Shown here piece by piece: positions 42,330 through 50,503 of a DNA stretch of 64,000 nucleotides. Position 1 is the first letter of the stretch. Each line of letters opens with the position of its first letter. A program made the position numbers and the translations under genes. The stretch is from Mycolicibacterium moriokaense (GTDB lineage: Bacteria > Actinomycetota > Actinomycetes > Mycobacteriales > Mycobacteriaceae): assembly GCF_003347205.1 (NCBI RefSeq), contig NZ_QQBJ01000022.1, positions 62,001-126,000 of the forward strand. Direction: 5' to 3'. The notes under the pieces are model-generated. The model did not search any database, was not told the DNA's origin, and worked only from the letters and a program-made list of their open reading frames with translations.

Positions 42330-42602
42330 CTACGCGCCCAGCACCGCGTACAGGCGTTCCTTGGCCGCGTCGGCGCTCTTGCTGTCCTGCAGGATGAGCC
42401 GGATCAGCTCCTGGCGCGCGATTGGGTTGAACGGATCGTCGTGCAGCTCGTCGCACGCGATCCTTAGCTCGCGGGAGTAGCCGCGCACCAGAGCCATGTC
42501 GGAGTCCGACGTGGGCAGCTGCACGACCTGGGTTGCGGTGGGCTTGTCGCGGCGAGATCCGAGCGCCGTCAGAGACAGGAGACGAGGCGACTTTCTTACC
42601 AT
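42330..42602 (-). CDS. Small helical protein, paralogue of 58486 gene
   Basis: 90 residues from ATG 42602. The C-terminal half (LRIACDELHDDPFNPIARQELIRLIL) matches the protein at 58486 (IRIACDELHDDP). Helical, with no other motif. Divergent from the XRE regulator at 42812 and could be controlled with it. The longer frame upstream lacks a ribosome site. Confidence 0.6.
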   Translation of the reverse strand: MVRKSPRLLSLTALGSRRDKPTATQVVQLPTSDSDMALVRGYSRELRIACDELHDDPFNPIARQELIRLILQDSKSADAAKERLYAVLGA

Positions 42603-42811
42603 TCCGTCTTGATACCAGTACTTTTGTGGGGAAGCAACGTATACCCACGTAAACGGAGGCGGCGAAAACCCCGATTCGAGGAGTTCCAGACCCTCCGCCC
42701 ACGCGCCGACGTCACCACCGCCGCAGGACTGTGAACAGCGCAAACACCAAGCTACTGACCCTGTAGTAACATCAGTACACGTTCGGGGTCGGCATATGAA
42801 ACGAGAGTACA

Positions 42812-43261
42812 TTGGCTGAAGCAGCAGCGTCCGAGAGCGCTGAGCTGTCCGAGCTGTCGATCAAGCTCAACAAGCTCTTCGACACCATGCGCAAGCCGTC
42901 CGACCCGCCGCTGTCCAACGCCGCGGCTGCCGAGGCCATCTACCGCAAGACCGGCGTCTCCATCAGCTCCGCCTACCTGTGGCAGCTCCGCACCGGCGCC
43001 AAGACCAACCCCACGGTCACACACCTGCGCGCGATCGCCCAGTTCTTCGGCGTCGCCCCCTCCTACCTCGTCGACCCGGGCATCGACCCCGAGATCGACG
43101 CCCAGCTCAACCTGCTCCAGGCCATGCGCGACGCCGGCGTCCGCGACCTGGCCATGCGCGCCTCGGGACTCACCCCGCAGGCCCTCAACAGCCTGCGGGC
43201 TATGGTCGACCATGCGCGGCAGCTGGAGCAGTTGCCGCCCGTGCAGGCAACCGGGGAATAG
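42812..43261 (+). CDS. EspR/XRE-type regulator
   Basis: 149 residues. LSELSIKLNKLFDTM, AAAAEAIYRKTGVSISSAYLWQLRTG (helix-turn-helix) and LRAIAQFFGVAPSYLVDPG match the EspR-like layout. TTG start at 42812 with GAGAG nearby; no ATG in frame upstream. It is followed six bases later by an ImmA/IrrE protease, the pairing in which the protease cleaves or releases the repressor under stress. A TGTA-N10-TACA dyad lies at about 42762-42779 in the promoter region. Confidence 0.85.
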   Translation: MAEAAASESAELSELSIKLNKLFDTMRKPSDPPLSNAAAAEAIYRKTGVSISSAYLWQLRTGAKTNPTVTHLRAIAQFFGVAPSYLVDPGIDPEIDAQLNLLQAMRDAGVRDLAMRASGLTPQALNSLRAMVDHARQLEQLPPVQATGE

Positions 43262-43267
43262 ACACTT

Positions 43268-43768
43268 ATGGCGGTATCCAGTGAGGACATGCTCGCGATG
43301 GCGCGCGAGCTGCCCATCCCCGTCCCCTGGGATCTCGACGTCTTCATCGCCAATCTCGCCGCCCAACGTGGCCGCCCGATTCACCTGATCCCGACCGACA
43401 CCGCGGCTCTGGCCGGCAGCCCCTGCGGACTGTGGCTGACCCGCGAGCACGACGACTTGATCCTCCATGAGGTTGGCACTTCGGCCTACCACGTCGCGCA
43501 GATCGTTGCGCACGAGGTCGGACATATGGTCCTCGGGCATGGCCGCAACCGCGCCTTCGGCGCCGACCGCGACCGCGAGGTCGAGATGTGCCGCCAAGTG
43601 ATGCCTGACATCGACCCCGCCGCGGTCCACGCGGTCCTGGGCCGCACCGACTTCGCCAGCGACCAGGAACGCGACGCTGAGATGTTCGCCAGCATCCTCA
43701 TGATCGCCGCCGCCGAGCGCGCCGACCACCAGTCGATGATGCGAAGCGTCTTCTTCCGATCCAGATGA
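43268..43768 (+). CDS. ImmA/IrrE-type zinc metallopeptidase
   Basis: 166 residues. The active site is AHEVGHMVLGH with H82, E83 and H86 (HEXXH); the third ligand is probably in the DRDREVEM or DQERDAEMFAS helix. The family cleaves XRE-type repressors, as ImmA does for ImmR in ICEBs1. It overlaps the membrane protein by four bases (ATGA), so the first three genes of the module are coupled. Confidence 0.88.
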   Translation: MAVSSEDMLAMARELPIPVPWDLDVFIANLAAQRGRPIHLIPTDTAALAGSPCGLWLTREHDDLILHEVGTSAYHVAQIVAHEVGHMVLGHGRNRAFGADRDREVEMCRQVMPDIDPAAVHAVLGRTDFASDQERDAEMFASILMIAAAERADHQSMMRSVFFRSR

Positions 43769-44961
43769 CCACATCGGTCCCGGCCTACCTCACCTGGCCG
43801 CTGCTGGTCTTCATGGTCGTCGTCGTCGCGATCCGCTACGCGTTCTTCAACAGCAGCCAGTACGAGACCTACCTCAACCACACGTTGGCGCTGATGGTCA
43901 CCTCCAACCTGCTGCGCGAACACGCCATCCAAACCGTGCTGGCCGACCACACCCCGGTGTCCATCACTGCGGCGCAACAACTCTCACTGGCTGTTATGAT
44001 CTTCGCCGCCGCCGAGTTCTTGGGCTTCGTCACCCTCTGGACCGCCCGCTCGCCCGAGCTGACCCGCCGACGGCAGCGCTACCACCGCGCCGCCGCGGCC
44101 GTACTGGCCATCGGCTTCCTGATCGCCGCCACCCCCGCCCGCCGCGCCGGCCAGACCCTCGAAGAGTTCGGCGGCTGGTACAGCGTCGCCGCCTGGGCAC
44201 TGCTCACCGGCATCTTCATCGCCCTGGCCTACCGACTGCTCAAGATGGCCATCAAGGAGCTGCTCCGGCCCGACGCTAAACCCCGTGAACGCCTGCTGGC
44301 CGCCGGCGGTTTCGTCATCGGCATCGCCGTCGGCAGCACCAGCGTCGACGCCGTGATCCTCGCCGCCGTCGAAGAGCTCGGATGGCTCCATACCGTCGAC
44401 TTCCGCCTGAATCTGCACGGCTCCAACATCTTCTGGGAAACCGTGGGCGTCAGCCTCATCGCCGCAGTGCCCGCCGCCAAGGCCATCACCGCACGCATCG
44501 GACTCGACGCCACCAGCCGCCACTGGCGCCAGTTGCAACCCCTGCGCGCGGACATGATCCACGCCGTCCCCGCCATCGCATTCGAGCTGCACACCTCCAG
44601 CGACCGCCGCCAGAAAACGCCCCTGGACCTGCACCAGACGACAGTGCAGATCCGCGACGCCATCCTTCAACTGCGCGCCTACTTCCAGGACACCAGCCAG
44701 GCGCAGGCCGACGCCTACCTTCAGCGCTACGCGATCTCCCCGAGCCACCGAGACGCCGCCCTGTCAGCACTGCAGCTGGCCCACGCCGTCCACGCCAAGC
44801 AAGCCGGCGCCTCCCCGGCCACGGTCGACACCGCCGTCATCCTGCAGTCCCGATCGACCAACCTCGAACAGGAAACCGCCGAGCTGCTCCGCCTGGCCCG
44901 GTGGTGGTCCCACGCCCGACAAGAGGCCCAGCGCAGCTGGGCGAAGGAGATGAGCGAATAG
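43765..44961 (+). CDS. MAB_1171c-like membrane protein
   Basis: 398 residues. Six to seven membrane helices fill the first 240 residues (LTWPLLVFMVVVVAIRYAF, LSLAVMIFAAAEFLGFVTLW, AAAAVLAIGFLIAA, VAAWALLTGIFIALAY), then a cytosolic helical tail. Families of this layout (MAB_1171c, annotated as putative transporter) sit beside XRE and ImmA/IrrE genes in actinobacteria. The true activity is unknown; it could be a sensor for the protease-repressor pair. Confidence 0.78.
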   Translation: MTTSVPAYLTWPLLVFMVVVVAIRYAFFNSSQYETYLNHTLALMVTSNLLREHAIQTVLADHTPVSITAAQQLSLAVMIFAAAEFLGFVTLWTARSPELTRRRQRYHRAAAAVLAIGFLIAATPARRAGQTLEEFGGWYSVAAWALLTGIFIALAYRLLKMAIKELLRPDAKPRERLLAAGGFVIGIAVGSTSVDAVILAAVEELGWLHTVDFRLNLHGSNIFWETVGVSLIAAVPAAKAITARIGLDATSRHWRQLQPLRADMIHAVPAIAFELHTSSDRRQKTPLDLHQTTVQIRDAILQLRAYFQDTSQAQADAYLQRYAISPSHRDAALSALQLAHAVHAKQAGASPATVDTAVILQSRSTNLEQETAELLRLARWWSHARQEAQRSWAKEMSE

Positions 44962-44963
44962 CC

Positions 44964-46364
44964 ATGCCCACCAACACCTCTGCCACACTTCCCCACCCCC
45001 GCTGGCGCATGCCGATCATCGGCGACCTGCTCACCATCGACCTCGCCAAGCCCACCCAGGGCCTGGCCCGCGACATCGCCGCCCACAACGGCATCGTCGA
45101 GCAACGCATCTTCGACTTTCCCGTCATCGTCTTGTCCGACACCGGCCTGGTCAACGACGTCAACGACGAAAGCACCTGGGAGAAACACGTCGGGCACTCA
45201 CTGCGCAAGCTGCGCCCCGTCGCCGGCGACGGCCTCTTCACCGCCTACAACGACGAGCCGAACTGGGCCACCGCCCACGCCATCCTCATGCCGGCGTTCA
45301 CCAAGGCCGCCATGGAGTCCTACCACCCCACCATGACTGCCACCGTCGCCGAACTGATCGACGCCTGGAGCACCCACGCCGACACCGACACCTGGATCGA
45401 CATCCCCGCCGAATCCAACCGGCTCACCACCGAGCTCGTCGCCCGCGCCGGCATCGGCCACTCGTTCAACAAACTCGACGACACCAGCGACGACCCCTTC
45501 ATCACCACGGTTCTGCGCGAACTCAAGTACGCCAACCGCCGCACCGACGCCATCCCCTTCTACGAGAAGCTCTTCGGCAAAGGACAACGCGAGCAACACC
45601 AACGGGACAAGAAGTGGCTGCGCGAACAGATCGCGACCATCATCAACGACCGCCGCAACGCCGGCCCCCACACCGGGCCCGCCGACATGCTCGACCACAT
45701 GCTCAACACCGCCGACCCCGCCACCGGCGCGACCCTCGACGACGCCAACATCACCAACCAGATCCTGACCCTGCTCGTCGCCGGCAGCGAAACCTCAGCC
45801 AACGCCATCGGCTTCGCACTGCACTACCTGGCCAACAACCCCGACATCGCCGCCGCCGCCCAGGCCGAGATCGACCAGCGCTGGCCCGAGCGGTCCTTCC
45901 CCGACATCGCCTTCGACGACGTGGCCCGCCTGCGTTACCTCCGCCGCGTCGTCGACGAGACCCTCCGAATGTGGCCCGTCGCCCCCGGCTACTTCCGGCA
46001 AGCCAAAACCGACACCACCATCGGCGACGGCAAGTACCACTTCGCGAAGGGCGACTGGGTTTTCGTCCTCCTGGTCGCCGCCCACCGCGACACCAACACC
46101 TGGGGCCCCGACGCCGACCAGTTCCGCCCGGACCGCTTCCTACCCGAGAACATCCGAGCCCTGCCGCCCCACATCTACAAGCCGTTCGGCACCGGCGCCC
46201 GCGCCTGCATCGGCCGCCAGTTCGCCCTCCACGAGATCATGCTGACCCTGGCCGCCGTCCTGCACCAGTTCACCCTAGAACCCGAGCGCGGCTACCAACT
46301 CAAGGTCTCCGAGACCCTTACCCTCAAGCCCGACGAGCTACGACTACGCGTACACCGGAGGTAA
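44964..46364 (+). CDS. Cytochrome P450
   Basis: 466 residues. The I-helix is LVAGSETSANA, the ExxR pair is in VVDETLRMWP and the haem ligand is Cys415 in FGTGARACIG. The N-terminus (PRWRMPIIGDLL) and length resemble the CYP102-like haem domain without a reductase, so it needs separate electron-transfer partners, which I do not see nearby. The start ATG 44964 is two bases after the membrane-protein stop; the much longer frame upstream is a shadow. The substrate is unknown; fatty acids are typical for related enzymes. Confidence 0.92.
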   Translation: MPTNTSATLPHPRWRMPIIGDLLTIDLAKPTQGLARDIAAHNGIVEQRIFDFPVIVLSDTGLVNDVNDESTWEKHVGHSLRKLRPVAGDGLFTAYNDEPNWATAHAILMPAFTKAAMESYHPTMTATVAELIDAWSTHADTDTWIDIPAESNRLTTELVARAGIGHSFNKLDDTSDDPFITTVLRELKYANRRTDAIPFYEKLFGKGQREQHQRDKKWLREQIATIINDRRNAGPHTGPADMLDHMLNTADPATGATLDDANITNQILTLLVAGSETSANAIGFALHYLANNPDIAAAAQAEIDQRWPERSFPDIAFDDVARLRYLRRVVDETLRMWPVAPGYFRQAKTDTTIGDGKYHFAKGDWVFVLLVAAHRDTNTWGPDADQFRPDRFLPENIRALPPHIYKPFGTGARACIGRQFALHEIMLTLAAVLHQFTLEPERGYQLKVSETLTLKPDELRLRVHRR

Positions 46365-46380
46365 CCCGAGCACGCACGGC

Positions 46381-46713
46381 ATCGCGGTCCTCGCCCGAGC
46401 CGGCATCTTCCAAGGCCTCACCCACGACACCATCGTCACCCTCGCCACCCAACTCGACCCCATCCACTTCCCCGAGGGGCGAACGATTTTCGCCGAGGGC
46501 GACCCCGGCGACCGCCTCTACATCATCCGCGACGGCAAGGTCGAGATCGGCAGCTGCACACCCGACGGCCGCGAAAGCCTCCTGGCCATCATGGGACCCG
46601 CCGACATGTTCGGCGAACTCGCCCTCTTCGACCCCGGCCCACGCACCTCCACGGTCACCGCCCTGACTGACGTCGAAGCCGTCGCCGCCGACCGCACAGC
46701 ACTCACCCACTGA
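46381..46713 (+). pseudogene. Fragment of a Crp-like cyclic-nucleotide-binding regulator
   Basis: Translated in this frame, the DNA reads VLARAGIFQGL, FAEGDPGDRLYIIRDGKVEIG and MGPADMFGELALFDPGPRTS, closely matching the cyclic-nucleotide domain of mycobacterial Crp (Rv3676 type). There is no ATG, GTG or TTG in frame before the domain, and a TGA stops it just after ADRTALTH, where Crp continues into its dimer helix and HTH. Both ends are thus missing. The frame is +1 to the P450 and open across its stop, so a fusion by frameshift is also possible. Confidence 0.75.
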
Positions 46714-46890
46714 CAACATCGACATCCACGACGCCGCCATCATCGAAGCCAAGCCATCACAACGGCGGTACCGACAAGGCTGCACCCAGATCGTCCAGCA
46801 AATCCCCGCTCGCCACATCGCCTCGACGACGCGAGCTGCGCATTCGCCGCCCGAACTGGGCGATGAGCAAGCATCCTCTCGACGTCTCAG

Positions 46891-47181
46891 CTACGCCGCC
46901 AAGAATGCCGATCCCGCCTCACGACCGTCAGCTCGGCCGCTTGGGCTGCGCCCAGATAGGCTCCCACCACCCACGCTCTCGAGTTCGGTCACGACGTGCG
47001 CCATGTGCTCCACGATCGCGGCGTACCGCATCGGGTGCGCGACGATGCACCCGTTGTCGCCCACACCGATCTCCACGCCACACGCGGGACACCACTGGTC
47101 CCCCAGATCGGGAGGCGACGGGGGTACCGCATCACTGCCCGGACACAGCTTCCTGACCGAACTTCGAACTATTGCTGTCAC
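46891..47181 (-). CDS. Small zinc-ribbon-like protein
   Basis: 96 residues with CPACGVEIGVGDNGC and a His soon after (VAHPMRYA), a likely zinc site, then a helix (IVEHMAHVVTELE). It overlaps the upstream gene by four bases. The C-terminus is Gly/Ser/Arg-rich. Not recognised. The 180 bp between it and the Crp fragment show coding-like composition but no gene. Confidence 0.6.
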   Translation of the reverse strand: MTAIVRSSVRKLCPGSDAVPPSPPDLGDQWCPACGVEIGVGDNGCIVAHPMRYAAIVEHMAHVVTELESVGGGSLSGRSPSGRADGREAGSAFLAA

Positions 47182-47711
47182 TGTCTCGTAGCCGCTTTCA
47201 CCGCCCGCGACGGCGCCGGACGCCCGCCAGTCGCCTCAGCCCGAACCGTGTGGTCGAGCACGCGGCGGATGGCGCGGAGTTCAGCGAGGTTGGCATCCAA
47301 CGCTTTGCCGGCGATCTCCACGTCGCGGATCGAACGGGTGGCCGCCAACGCAGCCCCGAGCGCATCCAGGCGCGCCAACACCACCGAGAAGCTCGGACGC
47401 TCCTCATCGTCGGCGCCACCCGCATACGCTGCGTCAAGGTCCACGGCCGCGGCCACCTCCGCATCCGTCGGATCACCGAGGAACCGCCAGAACACGTCCT
47501 TGCAGTCACCGCCGGGGCGAATGCGCTCAACCACCCCCAGCCGGTCCAGCGCGCACAGCTGCGGATAGATCCGGTAGCCGGTCTCGTCGTACCGCCGGGC
47601 GCCCAGCAGCTCGCACACGCGGCGCGTGGAGGCCGGCGTCGACCCCTCGCCGCGCAGCGCAGTCACGATCCGGGACCGCAGGTTAACGGTCTGAGCCGAC
47701 GGCCTACCCAT
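47178..47711 (-). CDS. Putative winged-helix protein
   Basis: 177 residues. SRIVTALRGEGSTPASTRRVCELLGARRYDETGYRIYPQLCALDRLGVVERIRP reads as a winged helix (recognition helix around GYRIYPQLCALDRLG). The C-terminal half is a long Ala/Arg/Leu helical region that may dimerise. Probably a small transcription factor; the family was not identified. It is coupled to the gene at 46891 by a 4-bp overlap. Confidence 0.65.
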   Translation of the reverse strand: MGRPSAQTVNLRSRIVTALRGEGSTPASTRRVCELLGARRYDETGYRIYPQLCALDRLGVVERIRPGGDCKDVFWRFLGDPTDAEVAAAVDLDAAYAGGADDEERPSFSVVLARLDALGAALAATRSIRDVEIAGKALDANLAELRAIRRVLDHTVRAEATGGRPAPSRAVKAATRQ

Positions 47712-47727
47712 GCTTGTGCCGAACCGT

Positions 47728-48000
47728 CTACCGCGGGTTGTGGTCGCCGGCGAGGTGACGCTGCCACGTCGCCTCGAACTCCGCCAACGCTTCCGCCTTC
47801 TGCTCTGCCATGTACCCGGCGTACTCGTCGGGATGAGCGGCCTTCAGTCTCGCCAACGCGCGACCGGCGCACGGTGAGATCGCGTTGTGCCGCAAAATCG
47901 TCCGGCGGACCCCGCAGCCGCATTCGGTCGCGTCATCCGGCGACCGGATCGCATCCTGGTCCAGGTCGACGACCTCGTGCCCACTACCGACCAATACCAT
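47728..48000 (-). CDS. Small unknown protein
   Basis: 90 residues from ATG 48000. A short beta start (MVLVGSGHEVVDLD) with CGCG follows, then a charged helix (LARLKAAHPDEYAGYMAEQKAEALAEFEATW). Its start overlaps the preceding gene by 17 bases. The function is not recognised. Confidence 0.58.
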   Translation of the reverse strand: MVLVGSGHEVVDLDQDAIRSPDDATECGCGVRRTILRHNAISPCAGRALARLKAAHPDEYAGYMAEQKAEALAEFEATWQRHLAGDHNPR

Positions 48001-48415
48001 CAACGCTTCCGGCCTCAGCAACGGCCCCGCCGGTCGCCGTGAGCCACTCGCACGCCAGATGCCTCGTGGCGAAGGGCCCGCCGATCTGCGTCCACCGCGG
48101 CTTACCCGACCACTCGGGGCTCGGAGGGTTCGCCCGGTTGACGAAGAACTCGCCGCCGGGGGACTTCCGCAGCCAGTACTGATGGTCGCCGCGGGTCACG
48201 GTGTGCCGGATTCCCGCGGCTGCGACATCCGGCGACAGGCCCTGCTTCCAGGTGTCGTAGAACTCGTCGAGCGAGTAACCGTCGCCATCGCCGTCGCCAT
48301 CTGCAGAATGACCGAGGATCGACTCGACGGCTTCGATCCAGCGCTCCCACTCCGTCGACTCGCACGCCGCCGACTCGTAGGCCCAGATGTCGACGTGGTC
48401 GGTACCCGCGCTCAT
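47984..48415 (-). CDS. Unknown protein
   Basis: 143 residues from ATG 48415 (MSAGTDHVDIWAYES). It ends in a strand-rich part (VTRGDHQYWLRKSPGGEFFVN, RWTQIGGPFATRHLACEWLTA) that resembles small plasmid-borne domains of unknown function. The middle carries a short Asp/Gly run (DGDGDGDG). It lies two bases after the 48418 gene. Confidence 0.58.
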   Translation of the reverse strand: MSAGTDHVDIWAYESAACESTEWERWIEAVESILGHSADGDGDGDGYSLDEFYDTWKQGLSPDVAAAGIRHTVTRGDHQYWLRKSPGGEFFVNRANPPSPEWSGKPRWTQIGGPFATRHLACEWLTATGGAVAEAGSVDGIGR

Positions 48416-48417
48416 CG

Positions 48418-49020
48418 CTACGCTCCAGCCCGCGGCCGGACCGGCGCCGGGTCGTAGCACCCCCGGTGTCCGTCGTTCGAGTAGTGCTCGGTGGCTCCCT
48501 CGCATCCGCGGGGGCAGCCACCGCCGTCGGTGCGGCTGCCACCCGAGTGCGGGCACACGCCGCGCTGCTGCCCGTCGCGGTCCTCGTCGAGGTGATGAAT
48601 CGGCAGCGCATCATCGGGGAAGAACTCGTCGTCGGCCGCCGCCCGCTCCGCCAGTGTCTCGTTCGCCATGTCGACTCCTTCAGGTCGTTCGTGATTGTCC
48701 GCCGCCGGGCCGACACGTCCAGGCGCCTCCGTCGACTGGCGCCGAATGTCCTCGGCAGAAACGCCCGGAAGCGGGCCCTTAGCCATCACGGCCTGCATCA
48801 ACGACGTGATCCGCTCGCTCACCTCGACCTGCACCTGGGCCCGCAGCTCCGGCGACTCGCTCGCCGCCGCCACCAGCTCGTCGGCCTTCGCATCAGCCGC
48901 ATCGGCCGGCAGGAAGAGATTGCAGCCCGTCGAAGCACCCGAGGTAAATCCGTCGTACCAGACGTGAATGAGCGCCTGCTCCAACGGCATTCCATAAACC
49001 GGTGTCGCACCGTCCGCCAT
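48418..49020 (-). CDS. Unknown protein with Cys-rich C-terminus
   Basis: 200 residues from ATG 49020 (GGAAGGAG upstream). The N-terminal half is helical (ADAADAKADELVAAASESPEL, VEVSERITSLMQAVMAKG). The C-terminus has scattered Cys/His (CPHSGGSRTDGGGCPRGC), a possible metal site. No family is recognised. First of a three-gene run (49020-47728). Confidence 0.6.
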   Translation of the reverse strand: MADGATPVYGMPLEQALIHVWYDGFTSGASTGCNLFLPADAADAKADELVAAASESPELRAQVQVEVSERITSLMQAVMAKGPLPGVSAEDIRRQSTEAPGRVGPAADNHERPEGVDMANETLAERAAADDEFFPDDALPIHHLDEDRDGQQRGVCPHSGGSRTDGGGCPRGCEGATEHYSNDGHRGCYDPAPVRPRAGA

Positions 49021-49110
49021 GACAGCTCCTTCCCCTCGCGCATGTTCGAGTATGGGCGCCGTCCCGCCGTCAAACCGTGCCCGGCGCACACCAAATCAAG
49101 GGACGCGCCG

Positions 49111-49620
49111 TCACTGCAGGTGACGCGACCGAAGCACTTCCGCGCACCGCGTGCGAGCCGCTGGCGTGGTGGCGAACGTGGGGTCGACCAGTCCGAGCCA
49201 GGTGTCCTGGCCATCGGCAAGCGGAACCTGCAACGGCAAAGCCACGAACCGGCAATGGAAAATCAGTCCCGCATCAGCGTCGCGTCCAGACACAGTGTGC
49301 GACCACGCATCTTGGGCATCCGCGGGGGCATCGAGCACGAAGAACGTCGTAGACCGAGGCTGCCCCGTGACGGGGTGCGGCTTGTCCTCGGTATGCACGC
49401 GCGAGCGAATAGCAACCCCGATCAGACCAGTCTCCTCGGCGACCTCACGCACAACCGCGCCCTCGGCTGACTCGCCCGCTACGATTCCGCCGGCGGGGAC
49501 CTGAGTACCGGCATCCGGCGTACCCGCTTGCTCGAAGACGAGCAGCTCGCTGCTGCGCGGTCCCCGCTGTCGGATGACGTAGGCCGCGACGCGCTGGCGA
49601 CTGACGACACCATCGGGCAT
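49111..49620 (-). CDS. Nudix hydrolase
   Basis: 169 residues. The Nudix box reads GGIVAGESAEGAVVREVAEETGL, matching G-x5-E-x7-R-E-(U)-x-E-E-x-G, and coordinates Mg for cleaving nucleoside diphosphates linked to another group. The flanking strands (RVAAYVIRQRG, LLVFEQAG) fit the fold. The exact substrate is not readable. It lies beside small genes and VapBC without overlap. Confidence 0.88.
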   Translation of the reverse strand: MPDGVVSRQRVAAYVIRQRGPRSSELLVFEQAGTPDAGTQVPAGGIVAGESAEGAVVREVAEETGLIGVAIRSRVHTEDKPHPVTGQPRSTTFFVLDAPADAQDAWSHTVSGRDADAGLIFHCRFVALPLQVPLADGQDTWLGLVDPTFATTPAARTRCAEVLRSRHLQ

Positions 49621-49626
49621 CGACGT

Positions 49627-49848
49627 TTAGGCGGCGCCGCCGGTGATCAGCGTCAGCGCCGGCCGCCCAACCGTCTCCGGAGCAGCGGCCTGCTCCTCGT
49701 TGAGCATGTCGTAGGCAGCCGAGCGAATCGTGACGACCTCCAGGGGACCCAGGTCATTCAGCCGGCCCAGATAGTCGGCGATCTCCTGCGGCTCCATACC
49801 CTCCTCCAAGAACCCACGGATCACGTTGCGCTGCAGTATGTTCAACAC
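49627..49848 (-). CDS. Small helical protein, paralogue of 31552 gene
   Basis: About 73 residues. EGMEPQEIADYLGRLNDLGPLEVVTIRSAAYDMLN aligns throughout with the protein at 31552. GTG 49848 gives good spacing to AAGGAGG; GTG 49857 is the alternative. A second member of a plasmid-specific small family with unknown role. Confidence 0.65.
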   Translation of the reverse strand: MLNILQRNVIRGFLEEGMEPQEIADYLGRLNDLGPLEVVTIRSAAYDMLNEEQAAAPETVGRPALTLITGGAA

Positions 49849-49868
49849 CTTCTCCACCTCCTTGCCAT

Positions 49869-50252
49869 CTAGTTCGCTACACGCAATACCGGGCAGCGCG
49901 CCGCAGTGACCGCGCTGAGCTTCGCATCAGCGGTCACCACCGCACAGTCGAGCGCCTCGGCCAGCGCCACATACGACGCAGCGGCGGTGTCGAGGACCTC
50001 ACGCAGCTCCCACACCCGCGACAGCAGCCCACGGCCGCTGACGCGCCGGACACCCAGGCCCTGCCACGCCTCGAACGCGGCCTGCGCCGCACCCTCGTCG
50101 ATCCGCCCCTGAGCCAGGCAGCCTCGCAGGCCGTTGACCACCTCGACGTCGATCACCTCGGGCGCCCACACGCGCTCAGCAGCCAGACGCTCACGCGCCT
50201 GACCATCGTTGAGCAGAGCGGCCACGGCCGCCGATGCGTCCATGACGATCAC
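49869..50252 (-). CDS. vapC: VapC-type PIN-domain toxin
   Basis: 127 residues. VMDASAAVAALL carries the first catalytic Asp (D5), VIDVEVVNGLRG the Glu, and CAVVTADAKLS the further acidic residue of the PIN RNase active site. VapC toxins cut specific tRNAs or rRNA. The GTG start overlaps the end of vapB (GTGA). Confidence 0.9.
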   Translation of the reverse strand: MIVMDASAAVAALLNDGQARERLAAERVWAPEVIDVEVVNGLRGCLAQGRIDEGAAQAAFEAWQGLGVRRVSGRGLLSRVWELREVLDTAAASYVALAEALDCAVVTADAKLSAVTAARCPVLRVAN

Positions 50253-50470
50253 GTCCCCGAGCGACCTTCGTCGACCGCGGCGACGATTTCCTCGGTGGCG
50301 ACACCGAGGTCCGGCAACGCGGCCAGCAAGTCGGCGTTGTCGGCACGTCGAGCCGATTCGGCCAGCTCCCGCGCCGCGTAGGCGTTCACCGAGATGCGTT
50401 CCCGGGCCGCCAGGAGCGCGAGCCGGTCTGCGACGCCCTGGGGGACGTCGCGTAGGTACAGTGTCGCCAT
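50249..50470 (-). CDS. vapB: VapB antitoxin
   Basis: 73 residues. MATLYLRDVPQGVADRLALLA and ISVNAYAARELAE form a ribbon-helix-helix DNA-binding domain of FitA type; the C-terminus (EIVAAVDEGRSGT) would cover VapC. ATG 50470 is chosen because it lies eight bases after TAGCAT with no ribosome site, a leaderless start. It should repress its own operon through the palindrome at 50471-50496. Confidence 0.9.
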   Translation of the reverse strand: MATLYLRDVPQGVADRLALLAARERISVNAYAARELAESARRADNADLLAALPDLGVATEEIVAAVDEGRSGT

Positions 50471-50496
50471 GTTGCACAATGCTAGCAGAGTGCAAC
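50471..50496 (-). promoter_or_regulatory. vapBC promoter with palindromic operator
   Basis: GTTGCAC, 12 bp, GTGCAAC surrounds the TAGCAT -10 box (50479-50484). A near-identical sequence lies at 51672-51695. Confidence 0.7.
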
Positions 50497-50503
50497 ACTT
50501 GCG

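Noticed and set aside
44382-46364. Long plus-strand frame of 660 codons including the P450
   Set aside because: The first 190 codons are Arg/Pro-rich and lie in another frame of the membrane-protein gene; the P450 begins at ATG 44964, right after that gene's stop.
45614-46666. 350-codon Arg/Pro-rich frame inside the P450 gene
   Set aside because: Shadow frame typical of high-GC genes; no ribosome site and no recognisable motif, while the P450 frame has all catalytic residues.
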